A stretch of 64,000 nucleotides of DNA from Gongronella butleri (GCA_025201375.1 JAIWZP010000002.1:124001-188000); one strand, 5' to 3'. Positions 45,899 to 57,981 are shown, counted from the first letter of the stretch. A program made the numbers and translations. The notes: generated by a model not told the origin, from the sequence alone.

Positions 45899-47303
45899 GA
45901 CGAAGGAAAAGGGTAAAAAGTGAAAAAGAAAAAAAAAGCTGTGTCTTTTTTTTTTTTTTGGCTTTGGGAATAAGGAAGGACGACGAGTGGACAACGGAAC
46001 AAAAAAAAAATAGGGCAAAAGGAAAAGAAAAAAAAAAAAAAGAGACGACACCGGCACTCAGCGACGACGTCGACTGCAAATTAAAAAAAAGGGCAACAAG
46101 AGAAGAAGTGTATATATCTTGTTTGTGGAATAGATAAAATTGGAGGAGCACGGTGCGAAAGAGCAAGAACAGGCGCCGGGGCACGAAAGGGAAGGGAAGG
46201 AAAAAGAGAGGGGCAGCAAAAAAAAAAAAAAAAGTTGCGTGGTCTCTTCAAAAGAAAAAGGGTCTGCCAATCTTTGGTAACACGACCCTCGCATTTGCCA
46301 GCCGGAGAACACGAACGAACGAGAAGGGCGAGAAAAAATTATGCCCCCACCCCTCCCTCTTTCTTTCTTTTCGTGTGCAACAGGCTCGCCCTAATGATAC
46401 CATGGCGAGGAGCGCTCCAATGTTTGTTTTTCTCTCTCACCTACTCTCAACGGGTCGCTCTCGGATGCTTTCGGTTTTAATTGCGAGAAAAAAGGGGTTG
46501 CGTGAAGGGGGGGGCAGAGGGAGGAAAAAAAAAAAAGAGGGCATTCCTGGTCACTTTTTTGCTATCATCCATGCGTCTGCTTTTTTCGTGCGGGAATGCT
46601 CGAGCACATCCCTTGGGGGCTTGCTTGATGCCCAAGCACACTGCACGCTAAACTTACAATACGGACAGTCCCAAAAATGGACTTGCTTTTGTCTGTTTAC
46701 GCTGCGTGAGAACCTCAATTGGTGTCACCAAGGCGGATGCACCCTTCTCTAGATGCATAAAAAGACAACTGTGGACGAAGGTTGCCTCACGCCTCACTGT
46801 TGTGCCCATGATCGAAAAAAGAAAGAATAATAAAAAGGCGTGCTGCATCGATGTTTGTCGCCACGGCAGCCATCTCGGCCCATTTTCATCTTCGCGCCAC
46901 GCTGCATAAAGGTGATTTCTCGTCCAAAGATCGAGGTAAAGTGTTTCATCCAACAGGCTCACACACGCGCGGAGTGCGGCAGAAATGCGGAACACCAATG
47001 GGTGATTGATCGCGATCCCTATCGGAGGAAAACCTTCACAGCACAGGCAAATGCCAAACGCTTTTTTCAAGCATTCATGGGCACGGCACAAGTATGATAA
47101 AAAAATTTGCCTCGTTTTGGCAAGAAAAAGAGAAAAGTGAGACTAACTTAATTTGCTCGGTGCTGCCCTTGAATTAAGCAAAGGCTTGGTTACACGGGTA
47201 GCAATATAGTATACAAACAGACAAAACCCCTCATAAAAGGCCAAGTGGCAGGTGATTGCCCTTTTGTTTCCTCCTTTTTTTTTTTGTAATTTGCAATTTG
47301 CCC
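45899..47303. other. HSF promoter side and unassigned sequence
   Basis: The first 350 bp are purine/pyrimidine-rich with many A-runs, probably the HSF promoter. From about 46380 to 47100 overlapping frames exist on both strands (for example 46654-47091 minus, 145 codons; 46153-46752 plus). None shows a recognisable domain or convincing splice pattern. The plus strand has several Cys/His codons (CHQGGC, CCIDVCRHG), which I could not fit into one gene. A real gene could be hidden here. Confidence 0.4.
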
Positions 47304-48908
47304 ATGACTGTCGAAGAATTAGAAGTTGGCTTTGTGCCTCGCAATGATGTGGAGAGCCACATTGAAGACAAGAATCACGAAGCCCTGATCGAGGTATCAT
47401 AGCGACACGCGCAAATTTTTTTTAAAAAAAGGGGGGACAAAAAGAGGCGCTCGCGCGATAAAGGTGTCAAGATGCATGTCACTGCACATTACACTGGACG
47501 CCCCTCTTGTTTCATTTATACTGTAGACGTTTAAATTCAAGGTCGAACAAAGCGGAGAAGGCAATTGTAAGTGATTGACCCGATGTTTTTCGTGACTGAC
47601 GCGTGTTTTCTCTACCCATTCTCCCATTTTTTTTTTTGTTGGGCTCACAGACAAAGAAGGCATCCATGCACCCTCTGCAGAAGCGCCCAAGCATTGGTAC
47701 TCGAAGAAATTGTCGGGCTGGGTGCATCACCATTTGATTTCCGATGATTTCAAGGTCGCTGTCGAAAAAAAGTATGGTGTCTTTGTGATCAAACGCGACA
47801 CGGGTGAATTCCACTATGAAGAGCAGCCCATTTTCACGCGTCTGGGCATGCACCTGCTCTTTGCGGGCCACTATCAGGAGAAACTTGTCAGCTCCGAGAT
47901 GATGCACAAGCTGTTTTTGCATGAAAGCCAAAAGCAGGGCATGTACTTTGACAAGCCCAAATCCGCTGTGCAGATCCCTTCGTTCGTCGAGCATTATGGC
48001 ATTGACATGTCCGAATACGAGGTGCAGGATCTGGCCAAATACGAGAATTTTAACGCGTTTTTCACACGTGCCCTGCGCGCCGATGTGCGTCCCATCGCGT
48101 CGCCTGACGACGACTCGGTGCTCGTGTCCGCCGCCGACTGCCGCATCAATGTGTACAAGACGATTGACGACGCCACAACCTTCTGGTACAGAAAAAAAAT
48201 GAGAGAGAAAAAAAACCAAGGCAAATGTCTTTACGACGCGCTTTTTTTTTAAAAAAAAAAAATGTAATATAGGATCAAGGGCAAAAACTTTACACTGTCC
48301 AACCTCCTGCGCGACAATGATCTTGCCAAAGAGCTTGCTGGTGGATCCATTGCCATCTTCCGTCTGGCACCTCAAGATGTAAGCCACCTTTTTAAACCGA
48401 AAAAAAAACGCGCTAATCATCCCGTTTTTCCGTCCTAGTATCACCGTTTCCACATCCCTTGCCAAGGCACCTTGGAGTCTATCAACGACATTGATGGCAC
48501 CTATTACACGGGTAAACCGCTTCTCAAACCCCCAGCAAAAAAAAAAAGGCTCATTTGGATGCAAAATGGATGCAATTTGTAGTGAATCCCTGCACGGTGC
48601 GCGAGGAACTCGACGTGTTTACCGAAAACAGACGCAAGGTGATGAAGATGAAGGATGTGCATGGCCGCCCCTTTGCATTGGTGGCCATTGGTGCGCTGCT
48701 CGTAGGGTCCATCGAACTGACCAATGCCAAGGAAGGTATCACGTTGAAAAAGGGCCAAGAAGCTGGTCAATTCTGCTATGGCGGCAGCACCGTCGTCGCT
48801 GTATTCCCCAAGGACACGGCACAATGGGACGATGACTTGGAAGGACACTCGAAACAGTCCTTTGAGACACTGATCAAGGTCGGCGATCGCATTGGCAAAT
48901 TTATTTAA
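47304..48908 (+). CDS. PSD: Phosphatidylserine decarboxylase
   Basis: Six exons (47304-47393, 47527-47566, 47651-48185, 48273-48378, 48439-48511, 48583-48908) encode about 389 residues. The family core is clear: [63 protein letters not shown] and [30 protein letters not shown] contains the self-cleavage site whose Ser becomes the pyruvoyl group. The Asp/His/Ser processing triad is present. The enzyme makes phosphatidylethanolamine. There is no C2 domain, presequence or membrane segment at the N-terminus, so this is closer to soluble/endosomal type-II enzymes than to mitochondrial Psd1. The 40-nt second exon is supported by phase. Confidence 0.93.
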
Positions 48909-49954
48909 CTTTTAAATAAATCAACAGCTATTTATGTCATCAAAGATTGCACGCTATGGCTCCAGGATGTCCTGGTGGGCCAGAATTGCGCAGGAATACG
49001 CCAAAAATTGATCAAGTGCGACTTTTTTCAACAGCTGGCAGATGGACTTTTTTTGGGGAATTGTCATTACACACAAATTGATGGGCAGCTCATCTTTTCT
49101 TACGCTGTGAAGCGTCGAGCATTGTACAGAAAGTTCGCGAAAAGTCAACTTTTTAAAAAAAAAATCGCATTTTGAAATGGAAAGAATTTGACGACGACGC
49201 GCTCTGGCGGGTCCCTAAAAAAAAGAGCCTCGTGCTTTTCGACCACGCCTCTTGGAAAATGCCGTTGATCATCTGAAAAACGCGTAATTGCGTATCTTAG
49301 GACGCGCCGAATATTATTTGTTTTGATCGCGTCTGAATGCGCGATCATGGCGTATTGTCAAAGCCCCGCCGAGTGCATGCACATGAAACTTTGGACGATT
49401 CTCATCAAGGGACAGTCACCTGTTCGGCTCTAGCGCTATTGGCCCATAGACACGAAAAAGAGGCTCGAACGAATGCTTTTTCGTTCATTTTGTTACAAGT
49501 TTTGCATGTGCGCTCTACGATTGTACGACGTTTTGCGCGTGAAAACTAAAAATTTGGTTGTATCGGCTTTTTTTCTATTGTTGCCAATTGCCCAATTATC
49601 TTGCAATTCAGCTCTTTATCGTTTGCCTAGCGTCAATAATGCTTGTCGTTTTTGTCCCTCCTCCTTTTGTGGCGATCTGTCGAGGACTTTTGACCTTTTT
49701 TCCGGGCTTTTTCCACGCTTTACAGTATGATAGCCAGTGATTTGGGACCAATTTGTTCTCTGCTCGTCAGCGCTCCATTTACACGACGCGGTCCATCGTC
49801 AGTCATGGCATTGGGACACTGCCTTTATAGCTACGACACTCTAGAAACATTGCTTTTAATAAAAAAAAAATGGGATCAAGGGCGAAGACAAAAAAAAAAA
49901 AAAAAAAAAGAATGGTGGTATCTGGTGCGTGTGTGTTTGTCTGTGCGGAACCCC
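48909..49954. other. Intergenic, repeat-derived, no gene
   Basis: Contains a dispersed repeat copy (listed separately) and, further on, T-rich sequence with no conserved frame. The end is the 3' flank of the ATRIP-like gene. Confidence 0.5.
49094..49420. repeat. Dispersed degenerate repeat, copy 2
   Basis: Direct-orientation relative of 283-604. Landmarks are 'tttcttacgctgtgaagcgtcgagcattg', 'gacgacgacgcgctct', 'gttgatcatctgaaaaacgcg', 'gcgcgatcat' and 'tgcatgcacatga'. Not coding. Confidence 0.55.
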
Positions 49955-52654
49955 TCATTCGTCTTTTTGGATTTTTGCTCTGAAAAAGTCGCTCAGGAGA
50001 CTCATGGCGTCTTGGACTAGAGAAACAAAATGTCAATTAGAGCCTTTTACGCATTTTTTTTTTTGCGCAATTCGTACCGTCATGGTCGGGTGGGCAATGT
50101 TTCTGGATGATTGGGTCAGCGAGCGAGACGGCTTCCAAGATTTGGTGATAATTGTCCTGGTCGTCCAGCATGAGAATGTCGGGATACTTTGTGAGGCCGA
50201 CGGTCAGCAGACAAAGCGCGCCTGTGACAAGCTCGAATCTAAGCAAAAGTTGGCCATTGTGAGTGCATTCATATTAAAAAAAGAAAGAATCTTACAGCTG
50301 TGTGTTGTATATCCGGGGATGTGGCGGGTCATTGGCTTCTTTGAAGCGACGGAGCTCATTGTTGACGATAAACAAGAGTGCCGGCAGTATGCTTTCGTGC
50401 CAGGTGGCGACAGATAAGGGCAATGTGTCGTCCTCGGCCATGATGCGCATCGTGTTGAATGCCGGCAGGCGCATGGCGTACCACTACAAAGAAAAAAAAG
50501 AAAAGAGACGCTATGAGCACCAATTGGGCGCCCTGCCTCCTTTTTTCTTTTTGAGTAATGCCTACCAATCGCTCCCAGCCTTCTCTTGGACGCGGTGTCT
50601 GTATCAGCGGTGCAAGAGGGCGAAAGAGGCATTCCTTGTGTCGTAGATCGAGTTGGTTTGATGAAGCGAGGCGCTCGGCGATGAGGAGCGCGCGTCGCGT
50701 GGCGTCGAGCGGAGTTCCTCGCTGGAGCAGTGCCTGGAACGCGTCGTGGCGCAGCACAAAGAAGAAATCGGCGAGTTCAGGCGCACGATCGCATTTTATC
50801 ATGGCCAAGAGGGTATCGAGGATAGCGGTGGTGATTTCTTTGGCCTCTGTGCCGGTGACTCCGTTTAGCAGCATGGGCGCGGTCGCCGAGTTGAGGTGAT
50901 ACTGATCCAGGCGGCGCATGATCGTGTCGTACGGCAATAATGGCAAATCACGGACCTGGCGCACCTTTGGCGACTGATCTGGGCCATCGTTGGTCTTGTG
51001 TAGCGGGTAGCGTGCCAGAGAGTCGACGAGCGTGTGTGCCAAGCTCCTTTGCGAGTCATTGTCTAGAGAGGTGAAAGGGAGGAAAATGGATGAATTCATT
51101 GACAAACAGTAAATTCATTGGGAAAATGCGTCAATCCATTGGATTTTTCCTAAACCCCCTCCCCCATTCTTACCGAGCCTGAGCTCTTGGCATAAAAAGA
51201 CGGGGAGAATGGGGTGGTCTTTGACGAGGATGGCGAGGACATGGATGGCGCGCGGCAGCATGACGTGATTTTTCGTGTCGAGAGTGGCTTGCATGTAGGC
51301 GTGCAAGATGGCGGCGGCGTGCAGGAGCGTGGATTGGATGCCGTCGATCTGTACGCGTGCAAGCGTGCTGACAAGAAGATCGGCAACAGCCGCGAGGTAG
51401 TGATCGGCTAATGTTGAGAGGCGCTTGGGCGTCAAATGCTGTTTCAATTCGGCGCCAATCGAGTCGACCAGGTCGAGCGAGATGCTCGATGCTTTGGGGT
51501 CCACGCTGGACTCGATGCACGGCAGTTTACACAGGCATGCATACAAGTTCTACACCCCAGAAAAGAAAAAAAAATGAGAAAACAAGGAACCAAGGACGAC
51601 TTTTTTTTTTTTTACCAAGCGCGTCTTTTGCTCCTCCTGTTGCTGACGCTTCAGTGTACGAACTGCTCGCTGTGCAGCCTCGTCGACGACGGGCGGCGGC
51701 GGCGGCGGTGGCGCCACTGGTGCCGGCGGTGTAAAGGTGGATGGTGCAGGCGATTGCGAGCTCTGGATGCGCAAGTTTTCCATATTGTGCGACACGGATA
51801 GACGCTGGCGTTTGACGCCAACAATGGGGGAAAATGCAGTGCGCGAGCAGGGGAACATGCCTGTAAAAAAAAAAAAATACGTGAAATAAAAAAAAAAAGG
51901 GGGGGTCAGGCACGGGCGCTAGTGATCAACGCCATCAATGCTTTTACGAGGTCTTGCAGATGACGAGATGGGGGTGGACGTGTCAGGGTCGTCAATGGTC
52001 ATGTGATCAGGCGCATGGCTGGTTGTGGACGAAGAAACAGACGCCGAATCATCTAATCGCTTTTTGAGCGTCTTGACGTCGGCACGCGCGCTTTCCAATT
52101 CTTGATTCTGTAGGCTCAGCAAAGAAATCAGCTGGTTTATACTCAAAAAAGAAAAACATACCTTGAAGGCCAGCTCCGAGATGTAGCGCCTGATATCCTC
52201 TTTTGCAGCATCGTTGGCCTGTCTTTCTTGATCGAGCTCGGTCTCTTTGCGCTCCAATCTCATCTGCAGCCCGGCAATGAGATTGGATTCCTGCCAGAGA
52301 AAAAAAAAATGGTTATTTTTTGTTGCTGCGCACCCGCGTTTTGCCCAATTTGCCTCTTTTTTTTTTTTCTGGCCTTGCCTGGTTTGTGTCTTGCGTCGGC
52401 GTGGTGATCGTGGCATGGTCCCAATTGGTGCGACTTCCTTGAGTGGGCTCGCGCACTGGAACCGCGTGAATCGTCGTGGTCGGACGCTGCTGCGCGCCGT
52501 TAAAAGGGCGTGTGTGGTTGGAAGGGGCATTGTACAGCAAATTGGTCGCAGGGAGTGAAGGCACCACAGGCTGGTGCTGCGAGTCCAAGTGCTCTAGGAA
52601 CTGCAGCACGTCTTCATTCCCAATCTCATTGAACAAATCGTCGTCGTCGTCCAT
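49955..52654 (-). CDS. ATRIP/Lcd1-like checkpoint protein
   Basis: Nine exons (52379-52654, 52162-52290, 51948-52107, 51616-51860, 51174-51549, 50566-51062, 50296-50483, 50078-50238, 49955-50016) give about 697 residues with all phases closing. The layout is that of ATRIP: an acidic N-terminus (MDDDDDLFNEIGNEDVLQFLEH) like the RPA70-binding checkpoint recruitment motif, a coiled coil (LQMRLERKETELDQERQANDAAKEDIRRY, then ELESARADVKTLKKRL), and helical HEAT-like sequence to the end. ATRIP is the obligate partner of ATR/Mec1 and brings it to RPA-coated DNA. Sequence in this family is poorly conserved, so the call rests mainly on architecture and length. Intron 1 needs a GC donor (CAG|GCAAGG). 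It is divergent from the Taf14 gene. Confidence 0.6.
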
Positions 52655-52863
52655 GAAAATTGAAAAAAAAAACAAAAAATGAAAAAAGAAACACGCTCCG
52701 CCCGCCTCCCACGCAGACGCGCCCACTCAATAAATAATGGCCGCCGCCCGCACTTTCTTTTTTCTCTTTCTCTTTTTCTTGCCTGTTTTTCACCTGTTTC
52801 TCTCTTCCTTTTTTTTTTTTTTTTTTTTACGGCGTGCCCTCTTAAGAGAGACACACGAATAAA
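52655..52863. promoter_or_regulatory. Bidirectional promoter region
   Basis: 209 bp lie between the ATRIP-like gene (minus) and the Taf14 gene (plus). The sequence has a T-run and TC-rich blocks; AATAAATAATGG at 52728-52739 is AT-rich but not a clear TATA box. Confidence 0.45.
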
Positions 52864-54176
52864 ATGGTAAGAGAAGCGCAGCGGTGTGTTGACCATACTC
52901 ATGCCACGATGTTGCCTCCCCCCTCAGGTGGAGCCAAGCCTTGATGTCAAGATTGTGTGTCAAAGCAGCGTGGTGCCTGGCGCCCAAGCAATTGATGGCC
53001 ACCCGTGGCGCAATTGGAAAATCCGCCTCGTCGCGCTCAGCAATGGCAAGGAGCAAAAGGGCAAATTGAATCAGCTGCTGGATCACGTCGAATACATCCT
53101 GCATCCCACCTTTGAGAATCCGCGCAGAGGTAAAAAAAAAAAAAAAAAAAAAAAAGCAGGCAAATCTTTTTGCGACTCATCTCTTTTTCTAGTGATGCAA
53201 AGCGAACCGTACCTGCTGTCGGAAAAGGGATGGGGCGAATTTGACATGCGCATTGTGCTGTATTTTGTGGACAATCTTGTGCCGCCCGAGGTCATCATTT
53301 TTGATCTCAACTTCCGGTCGTCCAACTTTTCCGTCACGCACAGACGCATCTTCCCCGACCCGCCACCACGCTTTGTCTCGCTCTTGTACCAGCCCATTGT
53401 CACCACCATTGTCTCGGGCGCCAATACCACGTCCAATGCCAAGCAGCGCCCGAGCCCCAAGCTGCCGCAGCATCAGCAACAGCATCCAATTCAGCCGCAG
53501 GATCCCGATGCCGTGGTCGTGTCGCCGGCATCGCACACACCGCAATCCACCACCCACCACCCCCACCACGTCACATCGCCCCAGTCGCCTCTCTCGCAGC
53601 TGGATATACCAATAGACGACCGTGACGACAAACCCACCAACATTGGCACCACAAAACGCACGCGATACGGTCGCCAGCAGCACCCACTGCAGCACCAGAC
53701 CCATCAGCAAGCCCAGCAGCAGCACGCACCGCACCACCATCATGATACCTCCACACGCTCGGCCGCCGGAAAACGACATCAAAATGACCCATTCACAGAC
53801 GATGTCTATGCAGAAACCGATCTCGCCGCCATCCACCCCATACACCACACAAAACTCGAACCAGAAACAAAACGCGCATGGGGGATCCCCCAGGACCTCG
53901 ATATCGTCGAACTAGCACGCAGACTCAGCCGCATGAATGTCGACCAAGTCGACGAGTTTCGTGCCATCTTGCGCAATGCATCGTCCGAACCAACATTTGA
54001 CGACATGGATGGTACGTGGAAAAACGAAAAAGAGCCTAGTTTATTAACAAACACATGCCTTTTTAGAGGAATTGGTCGTCGACCTCTATTCCCTTGGTGC
54101 AGACCTGCTGTCCACCATTTGGGACTTTACAGAACGATCAAAGGACCAGGATACACCCATGACAGAAACAGACTAA
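52864..54176 (+). CDS. TAF14: YEATS-domain protein, Taf14 type
   Basis: Four exons (52864-52866, 52928-53129, 53193-54011, 54067-54176) give about 377 residues. The YEATS domain at the N-terminus shows GHPWRNWKIRLVAL, VEYILHPTFENPRR and SEKGWGEFDMRIVLYF, with the His and Trp of the acyl-lysine pocket. The C-terminus (LARRLSRMNVDQVDEFRAIL, EELVVDLYSLGADLLSTIWDFTER) matches the ET/ANC1-homology module by which Taf14 binds TFIID, TFIIF, INO80 and SWI/SNF subunits. Between them lies a His/Gln/Pro-rich linker of about 150 residues. In this model the first exon is the ATG alone, spliced directly to GTGGAGCCA; upstream 5' UTR sequence would extend that exon. Confidence 0.88.
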
Positions 54177-54579
54177 AGCACCGTGCCGCTTGCCAAATCA
54201 TCCATGATTCCCCCCTTTTAAAGCATTAAATTATTCACTGTCTCGTCACATCCGTCAGTTCCCGAAAATCCAAAGGAGCCTCGCTGCAGCACAAAGGTGG
54301 TCAGAAATCGTGTATTTTTGACCTTTTATAATGAGGCATGGCTGCATTTTCGCGAATCATTGTTGTTTTGATGAAATTGTTTGTAAAAAAAGAGTAAATG
54401 GTGTAATAACTGCCGATTTTTGTCTGATGATCTCAACGGGACCACCATTTTTACTTGATTTCCAACCGAAATCTTGAATCTGTCAAACTGTGTCGTCAAC
54501 CCTGGGTCAAATAAAACCAAACTAGTTCATCAGCGCCCGAGAAAATGCACCATTACAGTAATTTTTTCATCCGCTTCGG
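54177..54579. other. 3' flank of TAF14, no gene
   Basis: AT-rich sequence without a conserved frame or RNA feature that I recognise. Confidence 0.5.
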
Positions 54580-54960
54580 CTTTTCGCGTTTTACACAACA
54601 AATACAGTGTTTGATCCTTACATTTTTAAGCTTATTGGACAAACTGATGCACGGTGTCATTTCAATCATGCAGTGCCTCGTGAGACCGCACAAAAAATTC
54701 ACAACTTGGCCTTTGTAAAACGAAAAAAAGAGTTTTCCGGCCTTTTGCAGGCTTGCTGTGCCTCCAGAAATTTTTTTAGAGCCTGTCTGCCCGCCGATAA
54801 AAGACGCAGCACAGGATAAATTATAACCTGCGCGTGGGGTGGGTCCACCCAATTTTTTTTAAACTCGAAACTACCAAAAATGTCGGATTTGTACTATTTT
54901 GCATTCATCTCACCATCTGCTTGGTCAATCCCACTCAAACATTCTGTAGGTTGCGGTTTT
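54580..54960. repeat. Old dispersed repeat family, copy 3 (partial)
   Basis: Matches the beginnings of the copies at 13037 and 38990: 'gtgcctccagaaat', 'gcccgccgataaaag', 'ggtgggtcca', 'ctcgaaactaccaaaaatgtcg', 'tttgcattcatctcaccatctgcttggtcaa'. The match stops near 54960. Confidence 0.65.
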
Positions 54961-55049
54961 TATGACTACTCTTGGATGCTGAGCAGGAAAAAATGGAGAT
55001 CGATCACATCGGACATAGCGGACGGTGCAAGCGGTAGCTCGGGACCATT

Positions 55050-56590
55050 TTCATGTTTTTTTCAATGTCCTGCCAATGAAACCACAATTCAAAGCTAGTC
55101 TGTGCACTTTTTTCGACGCTTACCGCTCTTGTCGTTCCAATGAGTCCACTCTTGCAACATTGTTGTCACTAGCTCACTACTGTAGATGGTGTGCAACGCC
55201 GATTTTCACAAAGGGCAGCTTTTTTTTCCCAAGAGGTACAGCCAAGTCCTCGAGCAGCCGCGCCATTCAGCCATATTGGTGCACGTGTGTCATTCACCGA
55301 CACCAGTCAGATAAAATCCAGGGGTGCATTGGCAGGTTTCGGCGTTCAATGAATAAAACGTCTTTTTTTTCGGCCCGACGTCAACTTGACGAGAATTGGC
55401 CGCAGCGCCCTAAAAGTAATTACATCAACAAGGCCATGTTTTGTTACCTACGTACGTGGGCATTGGTGATCAGTGAAAAAAGTAATGATATTGGTATTTT
55501 TGACACGGCTTAAGAATCATGGACTTTTTTCGACGCGAGAAAATGCGCGTCAAACGTCGCGTTAGATGCGACTATTTTTAATCAATCCATGACTCCTAAC
55601 GTTGCCCTTGTCGGTGGACGCGTCAGCGCGGTTTTATTGACGCGTTTTTGCCGCGCAATTCGCGGTTGGAATGAAATTTGAAATTGCAAATTTCTCGTCA
55701 TCCTGCAGGTCGATCCCCTTCTTTTTTGCCCTTTTCCACGGTTTGTCGGTGCACATTTTATTGCGTGCAAGTTTGGCTCAAGTCTGGCAGCCTCGTTTTT
55801 CAATTTTGGTTTGAGGGCTCCCGATGGCCAAATCAAAAATTGAAAAGTGAGTTCATTAGAATGGCGCCAAACTTGCACATAATAGAATGCACAAGGAGAA
55901 ATTGCGGAAAATGCGCAAAACAAACGACGATCATCTGATGGGTCACGAGAGATTTGCAATTTCCGATTTTATTCCAACCGCGAATTACGCGGCAAAAACG
56001 CGTTGATAAAACCGCGCTGACGCGTCCACAAGCAAGAGCGACGACAGATGTGTGGATTGATTAAGAACAGTCGCGTCCAGCACGACGTTTGACACGCTTT
56101 TTCGCGCGTCGAAAATTGGCTATGATCTTGAATCCGTGTCAAAAATGCCAAAACATTACTTTTTTTCAATGATTACCAATGTCCACGTACGCACCAAGCC
56201 ATGACCTTTCTGATGAAATAACTTTTAGGGCGCTACGGGCAAGCCTCGTTGAGTTTATCTTGCATTGAAAATTCGCAGATTTTCGCGCTTTACTCGCAAG
56301 CTGCCAAATGGACCCCTGGATTTTATCTGGCTGGTATCGGTGAATGACGTGCGTACACTATGCAGTTGAATGGCACGCTGATCTGATGACCTAAATTTAA
56401 CCATTTTGAACTCGTCGACTGTGCCCCTTGGAAAATTCGCCATTTTGAAAATCGGCATTGCGTGCCATCTAGTGACCGCAAGGCTGCAAGAGTGGACTCA
56501 TTTAAACAAAAGGTGCGAGAAGCATTAGACCAAAGAGCGCTGGCTATTTTTTGAATATGCTTTCATTTACAGCCAATTGAAAAACATGTA
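55050..56590. mobile_element. Large imperfect palindrome, foldback-type element
   Basis: The two halves are inverted copies around about 55820. Examples are 'atgagtccactcttgca' at 55140 against 'tgcaagagtggactcat' at 56486; 'cagataaaatccaggggt' at 55308 against 'acccctggattttatctg' at 56313; and 'ggacgcgtcagcgcggttttat' at 55617 against its complement at about 56015. Arms are roughly 750 bp each with many differences. There is no coding frame. It could fold into a long hairpin, as foldback or non-autonomous DNA transposons do. Confidence 0.7.
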
Positions 56591-56650
56591 TATCGACCCT
56601 AGCTGCCGCTTGCCATGTCAGTTGTGTAATCTATCTCCATGTTTTTTTCC

Positions 56651-56676
56651 GGAGCATACCACTAAACCAAGGAGCC
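56651..56676 (-). pseudogene. Half tRNA-Pro copy (5' part)
   Basis: On the minus strand this reads GGCTCCTTGGTTTAGTGGTAT and then diverges. It matches the acceptor and D-arm part of the intact tRNA at 57982 with one change, and is preceded by the same 'gttcatcgg' flank. Confidence 0.7.
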
Positions 56677-57981
56677 GCCGATGAACAACAATCCAAGAAG
56701 AAACTCAAGAGTCTTCCATGAAAATTTTGAAAAAAATCAGAAAAACATGCAAACATCATTTTATGGCTACCCGGTTGCTGTCCTGGCATGGTGCGTGCCG
56801 TGCGTGCGTTGTGGTGTCGTCTTTGCTCCCGGTTTGCAGGTTGCGCGGCCAGATTGTGTTCGAGTTTGGCCCCCAGTGCGCGGGGTTGCAATCACTTTTT
56901 TTTTTTTTTGCACGATTGAGCCGCCAGGGCGGCATCTGACACGCTGTTGACCGAGATCACCACGTCTATTCAAGTGTTTTTCTCGAATGAGACAATTTGA
57001 ACATGCAAGTAAAAAGACTTGCGTATGCGCGCTATTTCTTCCATGCAACTCGATGAGATCCTATCGAAATGGAATTAAAAGTCGATTGTATTTGGCATCT
57101 GGTCACGCTAATGCATTCCGGAACGTTTGTGCGTCAATCAACCCGGCTAGTGTCAAGGAAATGGCCTAAGCGCGATTTCCCCCCCCCCCTAGAAATACAC
57201 GCAAACTCCTGTAGTACCATTGCATGCCAATGGTGCCAGGGTGCACCTCTTATGGCCTGCGCGCCACATGGTTCAAATTAGGAACTGCTTGCCCAAGTGC
57301 ATCGGGAGATAATGTAATGTGTTTTGATTTTCCTGGTACCTCATTTCTCAAAAACAGATCATGATCACAGATCGCTGTGAAATCTTAGATTCGTAGAGTG
57401 TCAGCCTCGGCCGCCCTTTAGGGCCAATTTGGATCCAATTGAACAAGCTTTCCAGCTGGTCATTCTTTCGGCGCTATTTTCAGAACAACCCGGCTGTTTG
57501 ATCAGCACCGGCCGGCATGATCGATCCGCAAAATGTTCTTGAATGCATTATCATGAACAGACGGCAAACGCAGTTGATCTCCAATCCCATATTGCTGCTA
57601 TCTCATCGTGCTGCATCGAAGAAATAGCGCGCACATGCAAGTCGTTTTACTTGCACATGTTCAAATTGGCTAAAATTCGAGGGAAGTACCTGAATAGGCG
57701 TGGTGGTCTCGGTCAACAGCATGCCAGATGCCACCCTGGTGCCTCAATTGTGCGAAAAAAAAAAAAAGTGATTGCAACCCCGCGCACGGGGCTAAATTCG
57801 AACACAATCTGGCCGCGCTACACGCAAATCGGGAGCAAAGACAACCCCACAACGCACGCACGGCACGCACCATGCCAGGACAGCAACCGGGAAACCATAA
57901 AATGATCTTTGCATGTTTTTCTGATTTTTTCAAAATTTTCATGGAAGACTCTTGAGTTTCTTCTTGGATTGTTGTTCATCG
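56651..57981. mobile_element. Imperfect palindrome between a tRNA gene and a half tRNA
   Basis: Arms of about 650 bp are inverted around about 57315. Examples are 'caatccaagaagaaactcaagagtcttccatg' at 56689 against its complement ending at 57970; 'ctgtcctggcatggtgcgtgc' at 56779 against its complement near 57866; and 'gacttgcgtatgcgcgctatttctt' at 57017 against its complement near 57625. Each arm contains a 12-13 bp homopolymer run in corresponding positions. The right arm stops at the 5' end of tRNA-Pro. The left arm continues into a 5' half copy of the same tRNA. Confidence 0.7.

Noticed and set aside
47512..48564. 350-codon minus-strand frame opposite PSD
   Set aside because: It runs through PSD introns and exons alike and has no domain; PSD on the plus strand is certain.
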